This document shows, piece by piece, positions 36,697 to 46,076 of a stretch of 64,000 nucleotides of DNA. The stretch lies in NCBI RefSeq assembly GCF_900177655.1, contig NZ_FXWK01000001.1, positions 1,550,001-1,614,000 on the forward strand. Direction: 5' to 3'. The notes beneath the pieces were generated by a model. That model saw only the letters and a list, made by a program, of their open reading frames with translations, was not told where the DNA came from and did not search any database. Numbering within the stretch: position 1 is the first letter of the stretch; every line of letters begins with the position of its first letter. This DNA comes from Devosia lucknowensis (GTDB lineage Bacteria; Pseudomonadota; Alphaproteobacteria; Rhizobiales; Devosiaceae). The position numbers were made by a program, and so were the translations under genes.

Positions 36697-36921
36697 CCAT
36701 CATCCAAGGGGGAGGTCCGCATTGGAACACATCGTCCTTAGCCTAAGGTTAAATTTTTGACGGTATTGCGTCGCGAGGTGGCCTTGGCACCAACAGTGCG
36801 GCCGGGGGTGGTTCCGGTGGCCGAATTCGACATCGGTAACGCACGTCGGCACTCGACCCATTTTCGCTCACTGGCTGCGAGCTTTTGTGTCCAAGGAAGC
36901 CGTCATCTCCACGGCACGGTG
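36697..36921. other. Intergenic stretch with no recognisable gene
   Basis: About 225 bp between the small secreted protein and the BASS-type permease. Only short shadow frames are present. I see no terminator hairpin or repeat. Confidence 0.5.
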
Positions 36922-37902
36922 TCAGTTTCTGGCTGCAGCAGCATTGCCAAGCACCGGCATCGTCCGCATGTAGAAAAGTGAGGCGACAAGCTCGACAACC
37001 GTTTGAGCGACGATCACAGCAGGCAGAAGTGGCACGGCTCCTGGCACCGCGAACGCGAGAGGCAGGACCACAAGCGAATTGCGTGTGCCCGCGCTGAAGG
37101 CGACTGCCCGCATTTCGGGAGCGGTAAGACGCGCGGTGCGGGCGATACCCCATCCGATGACGGGTGCTCCCACCGCGAATGCGGCATAGATCGGTAGAAC
37201 CAGAAGCGCGCTGTCGACCGCCAACCCAAGTTGCGGGACGACCGATGCGAACACCAGAAACAGGACGAGTGCCGTGGCAGGAACTTGCAGGACATCGAGA
37301 GCGGTCAGCGTCGACTCCACATACGACCGACGTGCTGCCACGAACTGCACGGCAGCCGCCAGCGCCAAGGGCACTACGATCAGCCACACGAAAGCATGCA
37401 CGAAGGGTTCGAGCCGAACGAGACTGGAGGCTTCATCATCAACGAACAAACCGAGGTACACAGGTAGTAGTGCCATCTGGAGAAGGAGAAGTATCGGCGT
37501 TGAGGCGAGCAGCGAACGCGCGTCCGCTCGCCCGACATGGGAAAACGTCACGACATAATCGATGCAAGGCGTGAGTAGCACCATCAGGACGCCGAGACGC
37601 ACCATCGGATCGGCGGGCGCAAACTGGACGAGGGCAAGCACAAACATCGGAAGGGCGACGAAGTTCGCGACCAGAAGAGCGGTGAGGAAACGTACGCGCA
37701 AGAGGGCGCGCCCGAGATCAGCAAGAGGAACCTGAAGAAAGGTGGCGAACAGCATCAGCGCCAGAGCCGGCTCGATTACAACGGCGAGACCGGCAGTCGG
37801 CAAGGCCACGGACGACGCAATCGCCGCGAAAATGGCGACAAAGTAGATTGCGACCTGATGCGCTTCCATGGTCTTGCGGACGTTCATGCGGCAACGTTCC
37901 AA
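36922..37902 (-). CDS. BASS/ACR3-superfamily permease, arsenic-resistance-like
   Basis: 326 residues with about nine to ten hydrophobic segments. The fold and the 'LTPCIDYVVTFSHVGRAD' motif in the middle of the protein resemble the bile acid:Na symporter superfamily branch annotated as arsenic resistance protein. A second motif 'AFSAGTRNSLVVLPLA' matches the pseudo-repeat. The substrate (arsenite or an organic anion) cannot be fixed from sequence. It is not part of the ars operon. The start may be at codon 6 (ATG 37887). Confidence 0.82.
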   Translation of the reverse strand: MERCRMNVRKTMEAHQVAIYFVAIFAAIASSVALPTAGLAVVIEPALALMLFATFLQVPLADLGRALLRVRFLTALLVANFVALPMFVLALVQFAPADPMVRLGVLMVLLTPCIDYVVTFSHVGRADARSLLASTPILLLLQMALLPVYLGLFVDDEASSLVRLEPFVHAFVWLIVVPLALAAAVQFVAARRSYVESTLTALDVLQVPATALVLFLVFASVVPQLGLAVDSALLVLPIYAAFAVGAPVIGWGIARTARLTAPEMRAVAFSAGTRNSLVVLPLAFAVPGAVPLLPAVIVAQTVVELVASLFYMRTMPVLGNAAAARN

Positions 37903-38080
37903 GTTGAGAATGTCCGCTGCTTACCAGACGCGCGTCAAAGTCGACAGGCCGACATCCCATCCATGTCGGACAAACGCTCGATAAGGATGGTGCGGCTGTC
38001 CCATCTGTACCGACGCTTCGGCAAGACTTGATGTCCGCGGCTACCCGGACGACAATCTCGATGTCCTCGGGGGCTTCGGA

Positions 38081-39229
38081 ATGGTCAAGATCAACGTGGA
38101 CTGGTGGGAGCACCTGACGCCAAAACCCATGCACCGCCGGCTGCGGGAGGTGGAGCGTGTGCTCGGCCAATGGTGCGAAACACCCTACGGGAGGCACTGG
38201 CTCGGTAGCGCGATGACCGAGCACGGCGTCATCAGGGTAAAGCCGGGCCAGCCGATCCCCGTTGTGCAGATCATCGCCTTGGGCGATCGCCCCATGTTCG
38301 TGGCACCCCAGATGAAGGTGCGCGAGGGGCACAGGACTATCGGGCCGGAACATTTCGGTTCGGGCAAGGCGCTTGCCGACGGAGAACTCGCCATCGAGCC
38401 TTCGATCCAGGTCGACGTCGTAACAGACCCCGCTCAGTTGGAGGCTGCCGAGCGCACCGCCGAGCGGATCGGCGCCGGTCAGAGGCCCAATTCAAATCCA
38501 AATATCCCCGGCCTCAAGGTGCCATCCCTGTTGTTCTCGGCCCCGGCGAAGATGCTGCTCATACCCAAGACATGGGTGAAGAAGTCATACGTGCTCTACC
38601 AACATATCTTCGGGAACGGCGCCTCCTATCCCATCGACGGCTTCTTCTATGTCGGCGTCACCACGCGCAGCTGGCAGAAGAGGTGGTCCGAGCACCGGCG
38701 CCAGATCGAGACCGGAAGCCCGCTGCTGTTCCACCGGAAATTTCGCGAGGAGATGGACGCGGGCCGCATCACCTACGTGCACCACAAGGTCATGGGCATT
38801 ACCGACGACGTCGAAGTACTCTACGACACCGAGGAATATCTGGTGAAGGGCCACTGGCACGACGACCGCAGGCTGAACATGATCCCCGGAGGGAAGTCCG
38901 GATTGAAGTATCTGCGTGAGCATGGGCTCCTGGCGCCGCGGGTCGTTCCTTCGCCCGACGAGCGCGACGTCCTGTTGGAAAAGTGGCTTCGCGAAAATCC
39001 TCGGCGCGGACTTCCGGCACCATGGGTGTCCGAAAGGTGGAAGGACGACGAGTGGGCGGTCGCGCAGATCTGCGGCCGAGACGGCAGGCTATCCGTCGAA
39101 CAGGTGCGCGCCATACGGCGCCTGGCCGACGAGCACCCCCCCGATCTGATCGCGGAGCGCATCGGAGCACTCAACAAGGAACAGGTCCAGCGGGTGATCG
39201 ACGGCCAAACCTACACCAGGGTAAACTGA
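38081..39229 (+). CDS. GIY-YIG-like nuclease domain protein
   Basis: 382 residues. Residues ~185-285 look like a GIY-YIG nuclease: 'DGFFYVGVTTRSWQKRWSEH' supplies Tyr, the YxG strand, the catalytic Arg and the EH; a candidate catalytic Glu lies in 'VLYDTEEYLV'; then 'NMIPGGKSGL'. The N-terminal ~180 residues are unassigned. The C-terminus ('[21 protein letters not shown]') looks like a small HTH. The stop overlaps the Abi_C gene start (TGATG), so the two are coupled. A defence or homing role is possible. Confidence 0.65.
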   Translation: MVKINVDWWEHLTPKPMHRRLREVERVLGQWCETPYGRHWLGSAMTEHGVIRVKPGQPIPVVQIIALGDRPMFVAPQMKVREGHRTIGPEHFGSGKALADGELAIEPSIQVDVVTDPAQLEAAERTAERIGAGQRPNSNPNIPGLKVPSLLFSAPAKMLLIPKTWVKKSYVLYQHIFGNGASYPIDGFFYVGVTTRSWQKRWSEHRRQIETGSPLLFHRKFREEMDAGRITYVHHKVMGITDDVEVLYDTEEYLVKGHWHDDRRLNMIPGGKSGLKYLREHGLLAPRVVPSPDERDVLLEKWLRENPRRGLPAPWVSERWKDDEWAVAQICGRDGRLSVEQVRAIRRLADEHPPDLIAERIGALNKEQVQRVIDGQTYTRVN

Positions 39230-40113
39230 TGCATATCCATTTCTCCCCTCAGACGATCGGGGCACTGGCGCAGGTCATCTCCGGTGGCGATGGCACCGAC
39301 CGCATCGGCATCTACCGGTCCGGCTCGAAGCTCGAATCGTTCATGCGCGGTTGCAATGTCAGCATGCGGGTGGGCAGCGGCTCGCGCCTGCCTACGCTGG
39401 TCGATGCGATCGAGGACGCGAACCGCTCAGAGGACCAGACGATCCTCCGGAACATCGCCGAGCAGGCCGCCGACCCGAGGGACTTCCTCGATGAACCCGA
39501 GCGTCAGCAAGCGGTGGTAGACTACCTCAATGCGCGCCTGCGCTACGACGGGCTCGAACTGCAGATCGTGGGAGGCAAGGCACGCCTGCTGCAGGCCGGG
39601 CAGTCCGCGGCGGTCATCGACGCCCTTGTCGCGACGGTGGCCGTGATCGATTTCGACACGGTCAACCACGATCTCGAACGGGCTTTGGCGAACGCGGACG
39701 CGGATCCCGAGGACGCCGTCACCGCCGCCTGCTCCATCTTGGAAAGCGTCTGCCGATCCATCCTGGTGGAGTTGGGGTTGCCGTTGCCGGCGCACAAGGA
39801 CATCCAAGGACTTTACAGAGCGGTTCGCGGTCCGTTGGGTCTCGACCCGGCCAAGACCGGCGTGCCGGACCTGGTCGCCGACGACGTGCGCGCCATCCTC
39901 GGAGGCTTGAACACCACCATCGGCGGCATCGGTGCCTTGCGGACCCATGGCGGCGACGCCCATGGCCGGGAACGCGGCACCAAAAGGATCATCGACCGGC
40001 GCATCGCCAGGCTCGCCATCCATTCCGCCAGCGCCGCCTCGCTGTTCCTGATCGAAACCTGGCAGTTCAGATTTCCGTCGAGGACACTGCATTCGATGGA
40101 TATGCCCGGGTGA
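39229..40113 (+). CDS. Abortive-infection-like protein with C-terminal Abi_C domain
   Basis: 294 residues. The C-terminal half follows the Abi_C (PF14355) pattern: 'ACSILESVCRSILVELGLPLP', 'KDIQGLYRAVRGPLGLDP', 'IGALRTHGGDAHGRERG' and 'RLAIHSASAASLFLIETW'. The R-x(n)-H region resembles HEPN-type RNases. Such proteins are linked to phage abortive infection. It is coupled to the GIY-YIG-like gene by TGATG, which suggests a two-gene defence unit. There is no terminator before the dsbB promoter. Confidence 0.75.
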   Translation: MHIHFSPQTIGALAQVISGGDGTDRIGIYRSGSKLESFMRGCNVSMRVGSGSRLPTLVDAIEDANRSEDQTILRNIAEQAADPRDFLDEPERQQAVVDYLNARLRYDGLELQIVGGKARLLQAGQSAAVIDALVATVAVIDFDTVNHDLERALANADADPEDAVTAACSILESVCRSILVELGLPLPAHKDIQGLYRAVRGPLGLDPAKTGVPDLVADDVRAILGGLNTTIGGIGALRTHGGDAHGRERGTKRIIDRRIARLAIHSASAASLFLIETWQFRFPSRTLHSMDMPG

Positions 40114-40150
40114 CGCTGGGCACTCTCGGCAGCCTGCGACGAATTATGCC

Positions 40151-40181
40151 TTGCTCCTCCAGCGGCTGGAGATCGTAGGGT
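40151..40181 (+). promoter_or_regulatory. MerR-type promoter of the dsbB operon
   Basis: TTGCTC (-35), a 19-bp spacer holding a perfect palindrome CTCCAGC-G-GCTGGAG, then TAGGGT (-10). The long spacer with central dyad is the MerR-activated promoter class. It nearly matches the promoter of the P1B-ATPase at 51459-51489. The ATG of dsbB (40189) lies about 7 bp past the -10, so the mRNA may be leaderless. Confidence 0.8.
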
Positions 40182-40188
40182 CACGGGC

Positions 40189-40623
40189 ATGGAAAACAAG
40201 ACAATATCGATCGGGATCGATCCCCTCATGCTGATGGCGGCGTGGGGCCTGGCGCTGGTCGCCACGCTCGCCGCCTTGTTCATCGGCGAGGTCATGGGAC
40301 AGATGCCGTGCACCCTGTGCTGGTACCAACGCATCGCCATGTTCCCGTTGGCGGTCATCCTCGGTGTCGCCGCATACCGAGGCGAACTCGGCGTCTGGCG
40401 CCATGGCCTGCCGCTGTCGGTCATCGGGCTGGTCATCGCGGGCTACCACTCGCTCCAGTATGCTGGCCTTCTGCCGACGCCGATCGTCCCTTGCCAGGCG
40501 AGTGGCCCGTCTTGTTCCGGCGAAGGCATGGTCGTCATGGGCATGCCCATCCCGTACCTCTCCGCGGCGGCTTTCGCCGGCATCACCCTCCTGCTTTTGC
40601 CCCTCACGAGAAAACGCACATGA
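40189..40623 (+). CDS. dsbB: DsbB-like disulfide bond formation protein
   Basis: 144 residues, four transmembrane helices. The first redox pair is 'PCTLCWYQR' between TM1 and TM2; the second pair is in 'VPCQASGPSCSGEG' between TM3 and TM4. This is the short BdbC/DsbI-type DsbB layout. It reoxidises the DsbA-like partner encoded next (4-bp overlap) and passes electrons to quinone. It is placed under a MerR-type metal promoter, which is unusual for a dsbB gene. Confidence 0.92.
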   Translation: MENKTISIGIDPLMLMAAWGLALVATLAALFIGEVMGQMPCTLCWYQRIAMFPLAVILGVAAYRGELGVWRHGLPLSVIGLVIAGYHSLQYAGLLPTPIVPCQASGPSCSGEGMVVMGMPIPYLSAAAFAGITLLLLPLTRKRT

Positions 40624-41273
40624 ACAAGCGCCTCCTAGTCATCGGTGTCGCCATTGTCGCCATCGCGGTCTTCGCCGCCGCGGCCTGGCTCTACCGCCCT
40701 GCCCCGGCCCCGGACGCCTCCGTGGTCGTGGGGACACTGGAGGAAGCCGGCTACGTCCGTGCGCATTCCCCGGTGATCGGGCCGGCGGAGGCGCCGGTCA
40801 CCATCACCGAGTTCTTCGACCCTAGTTGCGAGGCATGCCGAGCGTACTACCCGATCGTGAAGCAGATCATGGATCGTCATCCCGACGATGTCCGGCTGGT
40901 ATTGCGCTACGCCGCCTTCCACGAGGGTTCGGACACCGCGGTCAAGATCATCGAGGCCGCGCGCCTGCAGGACCTTTTCCTTCCGGTGCTCGAAGCGCTT
41001 CTGGCGCGTCAGCCGGAATGGGCCGTCCATGGGGCACCGAACCTCGACCTGGCCTGGCAGATCGCGGGAGAAGCGGGGCTAGACGTCGAGCTCGCTCGGC
41101 AGGACGTATTGCGGCCCGCGATGGTGGCGGTGCTGAACGCCGATACCGCCGATGTCGAACTGCTCGGCGTGCAGCAGACCCCCACCTTCTTCGTTAACGG
41201 CAAATCTCCCGACAGCCCCGACCCCCAGGCCTTGGCAGACCTGGTGGCGAGCGAGGTCGCCGCGGCGGAATGA
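40620..41273 (+). CDS. DsbA-family thiol-disulfide oxidoreductase
   Basis: 217 residues. N-terminal membrane anchor ('LLVIGVAIVAIAVFAAAAWL') and a thioredoxin fold with the redox site 'FFDPSCEACRAYYPI' (CEAC) and the cis-Pro in 'QQTPTFFVNGKSPD'. This is the DsbA/BdbD-like partner of DsbB, acting on periplasmic proteins. It overlaps dsbB by 4 bp and the next gene by 4 bp, so all three are one coupled operon. Confidence 0.9.
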   Translation: MNKRLLVIGVAIVAIAVFAAAAWLYRPAPAPDASVVVGTLEEAGYVRAHSPVIGPAEAPVTITEFFDPSCEACRAYYPIVKQIMDRHPDDVRLVLRYAAFHEGSDTAVKIIEAARLQDLFLPVLEALLARQPEWAVHGAPNLDLAWQIAGEAGLDVELARQDVLRPAMVAVLNADTADVELLGVQQTPTFFVNGKSPDSPDPQALADLVASEVAAAE

Positions 41274-42283
41274 ACGATCGCGTCGACGTCCTGGTGGTCG
41301 GCGGAGGGCAAGCAGGTCTTGCCGCATCGTATCGCCTATCCCGGGCCGGAGCGTCGCACATCGTCGTCGATGCCTCCGCCAGGATCGGCGACAGCTGGCG
41401 GCGGCGCTATGACAGCCTGACCCTTTTCACCCCTCGCACGCTCAGCGCCCTGCCAGGGCTGTCGCTTCTTGGCGAACCGGAGGGCTATGCGGGCCGAGAC
41501 GAGTTCGCCGACTATCTCGAGAACTATGCCGAGACATTTTCGCTGCCTGTCCTGACCGGCACCCGGGTCGAGCGCTTGTTCCGCAGGAGCGACGGTGCAG
41601 TCGAGGCTGGGCTGGCCGGCGGTGGCGTCATCGTATGCCGATCGGTCGTCGACTGCACCGGCGCGTTCCAGCGACCGTGGGTGCCGCGCATGGCGGACCA
41701 GTTCGGCGACGACGTCCTGCAGCTGACGTCGGGTACATATTCCAATCCCGCGGACGTCCCTCCCGGAACCGTGCTGGTGGTCGGGGATGGCGCATCCGGA
41801 CGCGATATAGCCGTCGATCTCGCGGCGACCCATCGCGTCCTGCTTGCCACCGGCAAGCCGCGCCGCCTGTTCCCGGAAAGGTTTCTGGGGCAGAGCACGT
41901 GGACCTGGATGGACCGTCTCGGCCTTTTGTCGGCTACGTCGAATTCTGCGATCGGCAGGATCATGAAAGCCGCCGACCCTTTCCCCGACAGGGGGAGATC
42001 GCTGAAGGCGCTGAGAGCGATGGGCATCGACGTCTGGCCTCGACTCGAACACGCCGGCGGTCGTCGGGTCCAGTTCGCGAACCGAACCACCAAGGACGTG
42101 GACGCGGTTATCTGGGCGGTGGGCTACAGGGACGACGATGGCTGGCTGGGAGCCGATGGATCAGGTGTCCATCGTCTCGGTCGACCATGGTTGCGCAACC
42201 GGGCGTCGGGCCTGGTTCTCGGCGCGGCAAGAGACTCGGAAACCGTCATCGATCGAGTTCTCGCCGAACTTGGTCAGCCGTGA
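41270..42283 (+). CDS. FAD/NAD(P)-binding oxidoreductase (flavin monooxygenase-like)
   Basis: 337 residues. Two Rossmann motifs: FAD site 'VLVVGGGQAGLAASYRL' at the N-terminus and NAD(P) site 'VLVVGDGASGRDIAVDLA' near residue 170. The C-terminus carries an 'AVIWAVGYRDD' motif seen in flavin monooxygenases and in thiol/metal redox proteins of metal islands. Third gene of the MerR-type dsb operon. Its 3' end overlaps the convergent PCu(A)C-like gene by 10 bp. Confidence 0.88.
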   Translation: MNDRVDVLVVGGGQAGLAASYRLSRAGASHIVVDASARIGDSWRRRYDSLTLFTPRTLSALPGLSLLGEPEGYAGRDEFADYLENYAETFSLPVLTGTRVERLFRRSDGAVEAGLAGGGVIVCRSVVDCTGAFQRPWVPRMADQFGDDVLQLTSGTYSNPADVPPGTVLVVGDGASGRDIAVDLAATHRVLLATGKPRRLFPERFLGQSTWTWMDRLGLLSATSNSAIGRIMKAADPFPDRGRSLKALRAMGIDVWPRLEHAGGRRVQFANRTTKDVDAVIWAVGYRDDDGWLGADGSGVHRLGRPWLRNRASGLVLGAARDSETVIDRVLAELGQP

Positions 42284-42711
42284 CGATAGTCATGGTGATC
42301 GGGCGGCGGTTGGCCGGGCCCGAGCAGACGGGCCTCCACCGTCGCGCTGGCTTCGCCGACCGAAACGGTCACCGGGATCGATGCGGTAACCGGTAGACCG
42401 ATCGCCTCGATGCGCACACCGCGAGGCTGCATGTACAGCTCGGCATGCGGCGGCAGCGACGGAACGAATTCTTGCCCGTCCGATCGCAGCACGCGCGTCG
42501 ACGAGGCGCCGTCCACCTCGATCCCGATCGGCCCGATACCGGTCGTGGTGGTGTTGTTGACGACAAGGAATATCTCCGTTCCCGCCGGTCCGGTCGATGC
42601 CCATGCCTCTTCGATCAACAAACCGTCGACGACGGCCACCGGCAGCTCCTGCGAAACGACAGGGGTCATGCAGGAGACGGAAACCAGAATGGAGATCAAG
42701 GCCTGTTTCAT
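42274..42711 (-). CDS. PCu(A)C-like periplasmic copper chaperone, divergent
   Basis: 145 residues. Signal peptide ('ALISILVSVSCMTPVVSQE') then a beta-rich domain like PCu(A)C ('EEAWASTGPAGTEIFLVVNN', 'HAELYMQPRGVRIEAIGLPV'). The usual H-M-x10-M and H-x-M ligand pattern is only partly present, so copper binding is uncertain. ATG 42711 was chosen because earlier in-frame residues are unlike a protein start. A better member of the family occurs at 53979. Confidence 0.65.
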   Translation of the reverse strand: MKQALISILVSVSCMTPVVSQELPVAVVDGLLIEEAWASTGPAGTEIFLVVNNTTTTGIGPIGIEVDGASSTRVLRSDGQEFVPSLPPHAELYMQPRGVRIEAIGLPVTASIPVTVSVGEASATVEARLLGPGQPPPDHHDYRHG

Positions 42712-42822
42712 GCGCCGACAGTTCCATCCCGACGACGATGCCGCAACACCAAATCCGGCCCTGCGACAACACGCATGCTTTCGTGATCGGCTCGTCGTCC
42801 TCGGGCAAACGAAAGGGTAACC

Positions 42823-43647
42823 ATGAACCCCTACCCTGCGACCGACCGAATATCGGATACTCGCATGCTCGCCCGTTTCATCAACGCCACCGCCTTCGCC
42901 CTTGCGGTTCTCGTCCTTGCCGGCTGCAGCCAGTTCGTCGGCGACAACCGGCACAACGTTCCCTTGCCGAAGGCTCTGGTCGACCGCATGGCCCAGATAG
43001 GCTCTTCGCCGGCGCAGCCCATGATGATCCGCGTCTTCAAGGAGAGTTCGGAGCTCGAGGTCTGGAAGCGGACCGGCTCCGGCCAGTATGCGCTGCTCAA
43101 GATTTATCCGATCTGCAAGTGGTCGGGAGCCCTCGGACCCAAGGTCAAGGAAGGGGACTACCAGTCGCCGGAAGGCTTCTACGACGTCACCCCTGCCATG
43201 ATGAACCCCAAGAGCAGCTACTACCTATCCTTCAACGTCGGCTTCCCGAACAAATTCGACCAGGCATGGGGTCGGACCGGCAGCTATCTCATGATCCATG
43301 GGGACTGCCTGTCGGTGGGCTGCTACGCCATGACCGACGACGGGATCAAGGAGATCTACGCCATGGTCAGGGAGAGCTTCAAAGGCGGGAACGGCACCGT
43401 TCCGCTCCAGCTCCTGCCGTTCCGGATGACCGAGGCGAACCTCGCCCGGCATGCCGCCAGCCCGCATGCCGGCTTCTGGCGCAACCTCAAGGAGGGCACC
43501 GACCTGTTTGACGCCGGCAGGGTGCCGCCGCGGGTCGACGTCTGCGAGAGGCGCTACGTTTTCAATCGAACCAATCCTGGCGATGCGCCGCTGCCATACG
43601 ATGGCGCCTGCCCTGTGATCTCGTACTCGACCATGGCCGTGCTCTAG
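42823..43647 (+). CDS. YkuD-domain lipoprotein (YafK-like L,D-transpeptidase)
   Basis: 274 residues. A lipobox 'LVLAGCSQF' (Cys near residue 35) marks a lipoprotein, so the real start may be the ATG at codon 15. The YkuD core is YafK-like: 'ICKWSGALGPKVKEGDYQSPEG', His in 'SYLMIHGDCLSVGCYAMTDDG' and the nucleophile Cys in the same stretch. It would cut or link peptidoglycan-attached proteins in the periplasm. Confidence 0.88.
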   Translation: MNPYPATDRISDTRMLARFINATAFALAVLVLAGCSQFVGDNRHNVPLPKALVDRMAQIGSSPAQPMMIRVFKESSELEVWKRTGSGQYALLKIYPICKWSGALGPKVKEGDYQSPEGFYDVTPAMMNPKSSYYLSFNVGFPNKFDQAWGRTGSYLMIHGDCLSVGCYAMTDDGIKEIYAMVRESFKGGNGTVPLQLLPFRMTEANLARHAASPHAGFWRNLKEGTDLFDAGRVPPRVDVCERRYVFNRTNPGDAPLPYDGACPVISYSTMAVL

Positions 43648-43895
43648 TTCCCGCGATCGAGGTTCCACGAACCTGCGAGTTCTACCTGGTGAAGGGCGCT
43701 GCAACCGGCTGTTCCTGGCAACCGCCGTGCTCGACGCGTTCGATCGTTTTCGCACTTCGGACCCGATGCCGACTCCGCCTGGTCCAGGATGAAGCGCTGA
43801 GCATCGGTTGCCCGAGACCAGCAGGTCGTGGTTCTGACCACCCGTTGGTGCCTTTCATGTTCGGCCCGTACCCTCCGGTGGAAAGAGGTGCGGAA

Positions 43896-44870
43896 ATGAA
43901 GGTCGGATACTCCCTGCTGCTGGGCGAATACGTACCTGCGGATCAAGTCCGCTACGGCGACGTCGCGGGCTTCCAGATCGTCTGCCCGTGCTGCAAGGAT
44001 CCCGTGATCAAGGTCGAGCGTCCGACCCAAACCGAGGTCACCGAATTCCTGTCCCACTACGCGGCCAAGCCGGGTACCGGCGAATGCGAACTCAGGGTGG
44101 CCTCGATCACTGCCGAAGCGCGGGCGCAGACCAACCGCGAATCCCGTGGCCAAACGCTCAAGATGTTCATGTCGGTCCTGCGGGATGCCTTGCAGCTGCG
44201 CGTGCGCAACGCTCCGGAGATCGAGCACGCCAGCCGCTATGCCGGCGTCGGCCTGGTCGCCGAGCTCATGGCGCATTGCATGGTCCGGGACGAATGGCTG
44301 ATGGCACAGGAAGTCGACAGGCTCCTCGACATAGTTGTCCGCTCGATCGACACGGACCGCGCCATCGCGGAGACGGGCATGGCCATGTCGTTCCGGCGAA
44401 GGCTTGCCAAGGACATCGTCGGCCATCTGCGGGCTCCGCATGCGGGCAAGAGCCGGTTGTCCGCTGCGCGTTATGCGCTCAGCAACATCGCCGCCGGAGG
44501 ATATGCCGTGAACCCGGACCGGGTCGTGACCACCGACAAACTGGTCGCCGGATTGCGGAAGGTCCTGACCGATGACCCCGATGTCACCATGGGTTGGCTC
44601 AAGGACGTGACGGAGGACAGAGAGCCGGCATTGCGGCAATACGAAATCCTGATGGCCACAACAGGCATGGAACTGCTCAGCACCCTCATGCGGCTGCCTG
44701 CGCTTGCGATGCTCGCCAACCATCGCGCTGGCCGACATCCACTGCATGGCATCGACGACCTGGATTATTTCCACCCCAGCTCCGAAGTCCTCGGAAGCAC
44801 GCTGGAAGGCCCGGTGCGAGTTGTCCTGCCTGGCGAGGACGACGAGAGCGGACCGACACCTTGGCGATGA
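43896..44870 (+). CDS. Hypothetical protein with N-terminal zinc-ribbon-like site
   Basis: 324 residues. 'FQIVCPCCKDPVIKVERP', then 'FLSHYAAKPGTGECEL' gives a Cys/His cluster like the N-terminal zinc ribbon of CoiA-type proteins. The rest is alpha-helical with no catalytic motif that I recognise. ATG 43896 follows GAAAGAGG. It is the first gene of the island that continues into the ABC-3C system and may be its accessory or regulator. Not identified. Confidence 0.6.
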   Translation: MKVGYSLLLGEYVPADQVRYGDVAGFQIVCPCCKDPVIKVERPTQTEVTEFLSHYAAKPGTGECELRVASITAEARAQTNRESRGQTLKMFMSVLRDALQLRVRNAPEIEHASRYAGVGLVAELMAHCMVRDEWLMAQEVDRLLDIVVRSIDTDRAIAETGMAMSFRRRLAKDIVGHLRAPHAGKSRLSAARYALSNIAAGGYAVNPDRVVTTDKLVAGLRKVLTDDPDVTMGWLKDVTEDREPALRQYEILMATTGMELLSTLMRLPALAMLANHRAGRHPLHGIDDLDYFHPSSEVLGSTLEGPVRVVLPGEDDESGPTPWR

Positions 44871-44880
44871 TGCCGTCTGC

Positions 44881-45078
44881 ATGGGGACGGCGCGGGCTTC
44901 AGTGGTCCGCCAATCGATGATGCAGGCCATCACCGAGTTCGACCCGAACTACCAGTTCACCGAAGCCGTCGGGACGAGAGATATGCGGCCGTACCTCTGG
45001 ACTTTTTCCATGGCGCTCATGAAGATGGTGCAGGTTCCGATTGAGAGGGGGCGTAGGCCGGCATGGGCGGAAAGCTGA
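44881..45078 (+). CDS. Possible small protein upstream of the ABC-3C operon
   Basis: A 65-codon frame ('MGTARASVVRQSMMQAITEF' onward) between the zinc-ribbon gene and the first ABC-3C gene, overlapping the latter by 16 bp. It has a hydrophobic piece 'YLWTFSMALMKMVQV'. No ribosome site is visible. It could be coding or a spacer; low certainty. Confidence 0.3.
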   Translation: MGTARASVVRQSMMQAITEFDPNYQFTEAVGTRDMRPYLWTFSMALMKMVQVPIERGRRPAWAES

Positions 45079-46076
45079 CCTATCGCGACGATATCCTGCT
45101 CCTTTCCGCCAAGGCACTGGAGCGTTTCGTCCATCGCTGGGTGGCGACGCGGATGATCGACTATATGGATCATTACGAGTTTGGCGATTCCTCGGACATG
45201 GGTCGCGACGTCGGCGGCTTCGTCACCGCCGCCAGGCATGAGGGCGAGTGGGACAACTTCCAGTGCAAGAAGCTGGCGAAACCGCTCGACGCGCCGACGT
45301 TGTTCGAGGAGGTCGGCAAGATCCTCCACTTCGCGGCCGAAGGCCACTTCACCGCCCCGCGCAAATACTTCTTCGTGGCGCCCAAAGGCTTCAACCGCAG
45401 CGCCGAAGAGCTGCTGCATAACCCCGAGCGATTCCGGGCAACCATGCTGGCCGAATGGGACACGCGGTGCGCGCGAAAGATCAGGAGCAACGGCGAGCAC
45501 GTGCCGATGACGCCGGCACTGCAGCGCCTTATAAAACGGCACCCGTTCCGGAACATCGAAGGCTGGGACGTCGACAAGATGCTGGCATTGCCGGGCATGG
45601 ACTTGGTCTTGGCGGACACTTTCGGCGACGATCCCGGCCAAGCGCCCGGCGGTTCGGTACCGGTCGGCGTGGCCGACGAGGAAGCCGTCTATGTCGGACA
45701 GTTGGTCTCGATCTATTCCGACCATGCCGGCATCCCGTTCGCCGATGCCGACGCGGTGATGGACCACCCCGAACACGGCATGCATCTGGCGATGCAGCGC
45801 CGCCGTTACTACGACACGGACGCCTTCCGCCGACATTTCCGCGACAATCTTGATCCGGAGCATCTGCGGCACTTCAACGACGAGGTGCACGCCGGCGTCT
45901 TCGAGACATACGCGGCAACCAGCGGGTTCGACCGGCTGACGCAGGTCATGGACCGCGCCGGCCGGCTTGACGTCACCGGAATCTTCGGCCGGCATCGCCG
46001 GGCATCGGTGCAGGTGCGACAGGGCACCTGCCACCATCTCGCCAACGAGGGGGTGATGCCATGGAAGAAGCCTTGA
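45063..46076 (+). CDS. ABC-3C effector-type component with PD-(D/E)xK-like nuclease region
   Basis: 337 residues. The N-terminal third has 'SSDMGRDVGGFVT' and 'GEWDNFQCKKLAKPLD', a (D...QxK) nuclease-like pattern of the Mrr/REase fold seen in the effector subunits of three-component ABC systems. The C-terminal region ('RRRYYDTDAFRRHFRDNL') is the kind of conserved tail found in the CTD components. It overlaps the middle component by 16 bp, fixing the operon order. Proposed role: nuclease released or licensed by the ABC ATPase on sensing phage or plasmid DNA. Confidence 0.65.
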   Translation: MGGKLTYRDDILLLSAKALERFVHRWVATRMIDYMDHYEFGDSSDMGRDVGGFVTAARHEGEWDNFQCKKLAKPLDAPTLFEEVGKILHFAAEGHFTAPRKYFFVAPKGFNRSAEELLHNPERFRATMLAEWDTRCARKIRSNGEHVPMTPALQRLIKRHPFRNIEGWDVDKMLALPGMDLVLADTFGDDPGQAPGGSVPVGVADEEAVYVGQLVSIYSDHAGIPFADADAVMDHPEHGMHLAMQRRRYYDTDAFRRHFRDNLDPEHLRHFNDEVHAGVFETYAATSGFDRLTQVMDRAGRLDVTGIFGRHRRASVQVRQGTCHHLANEGVMPWKKP

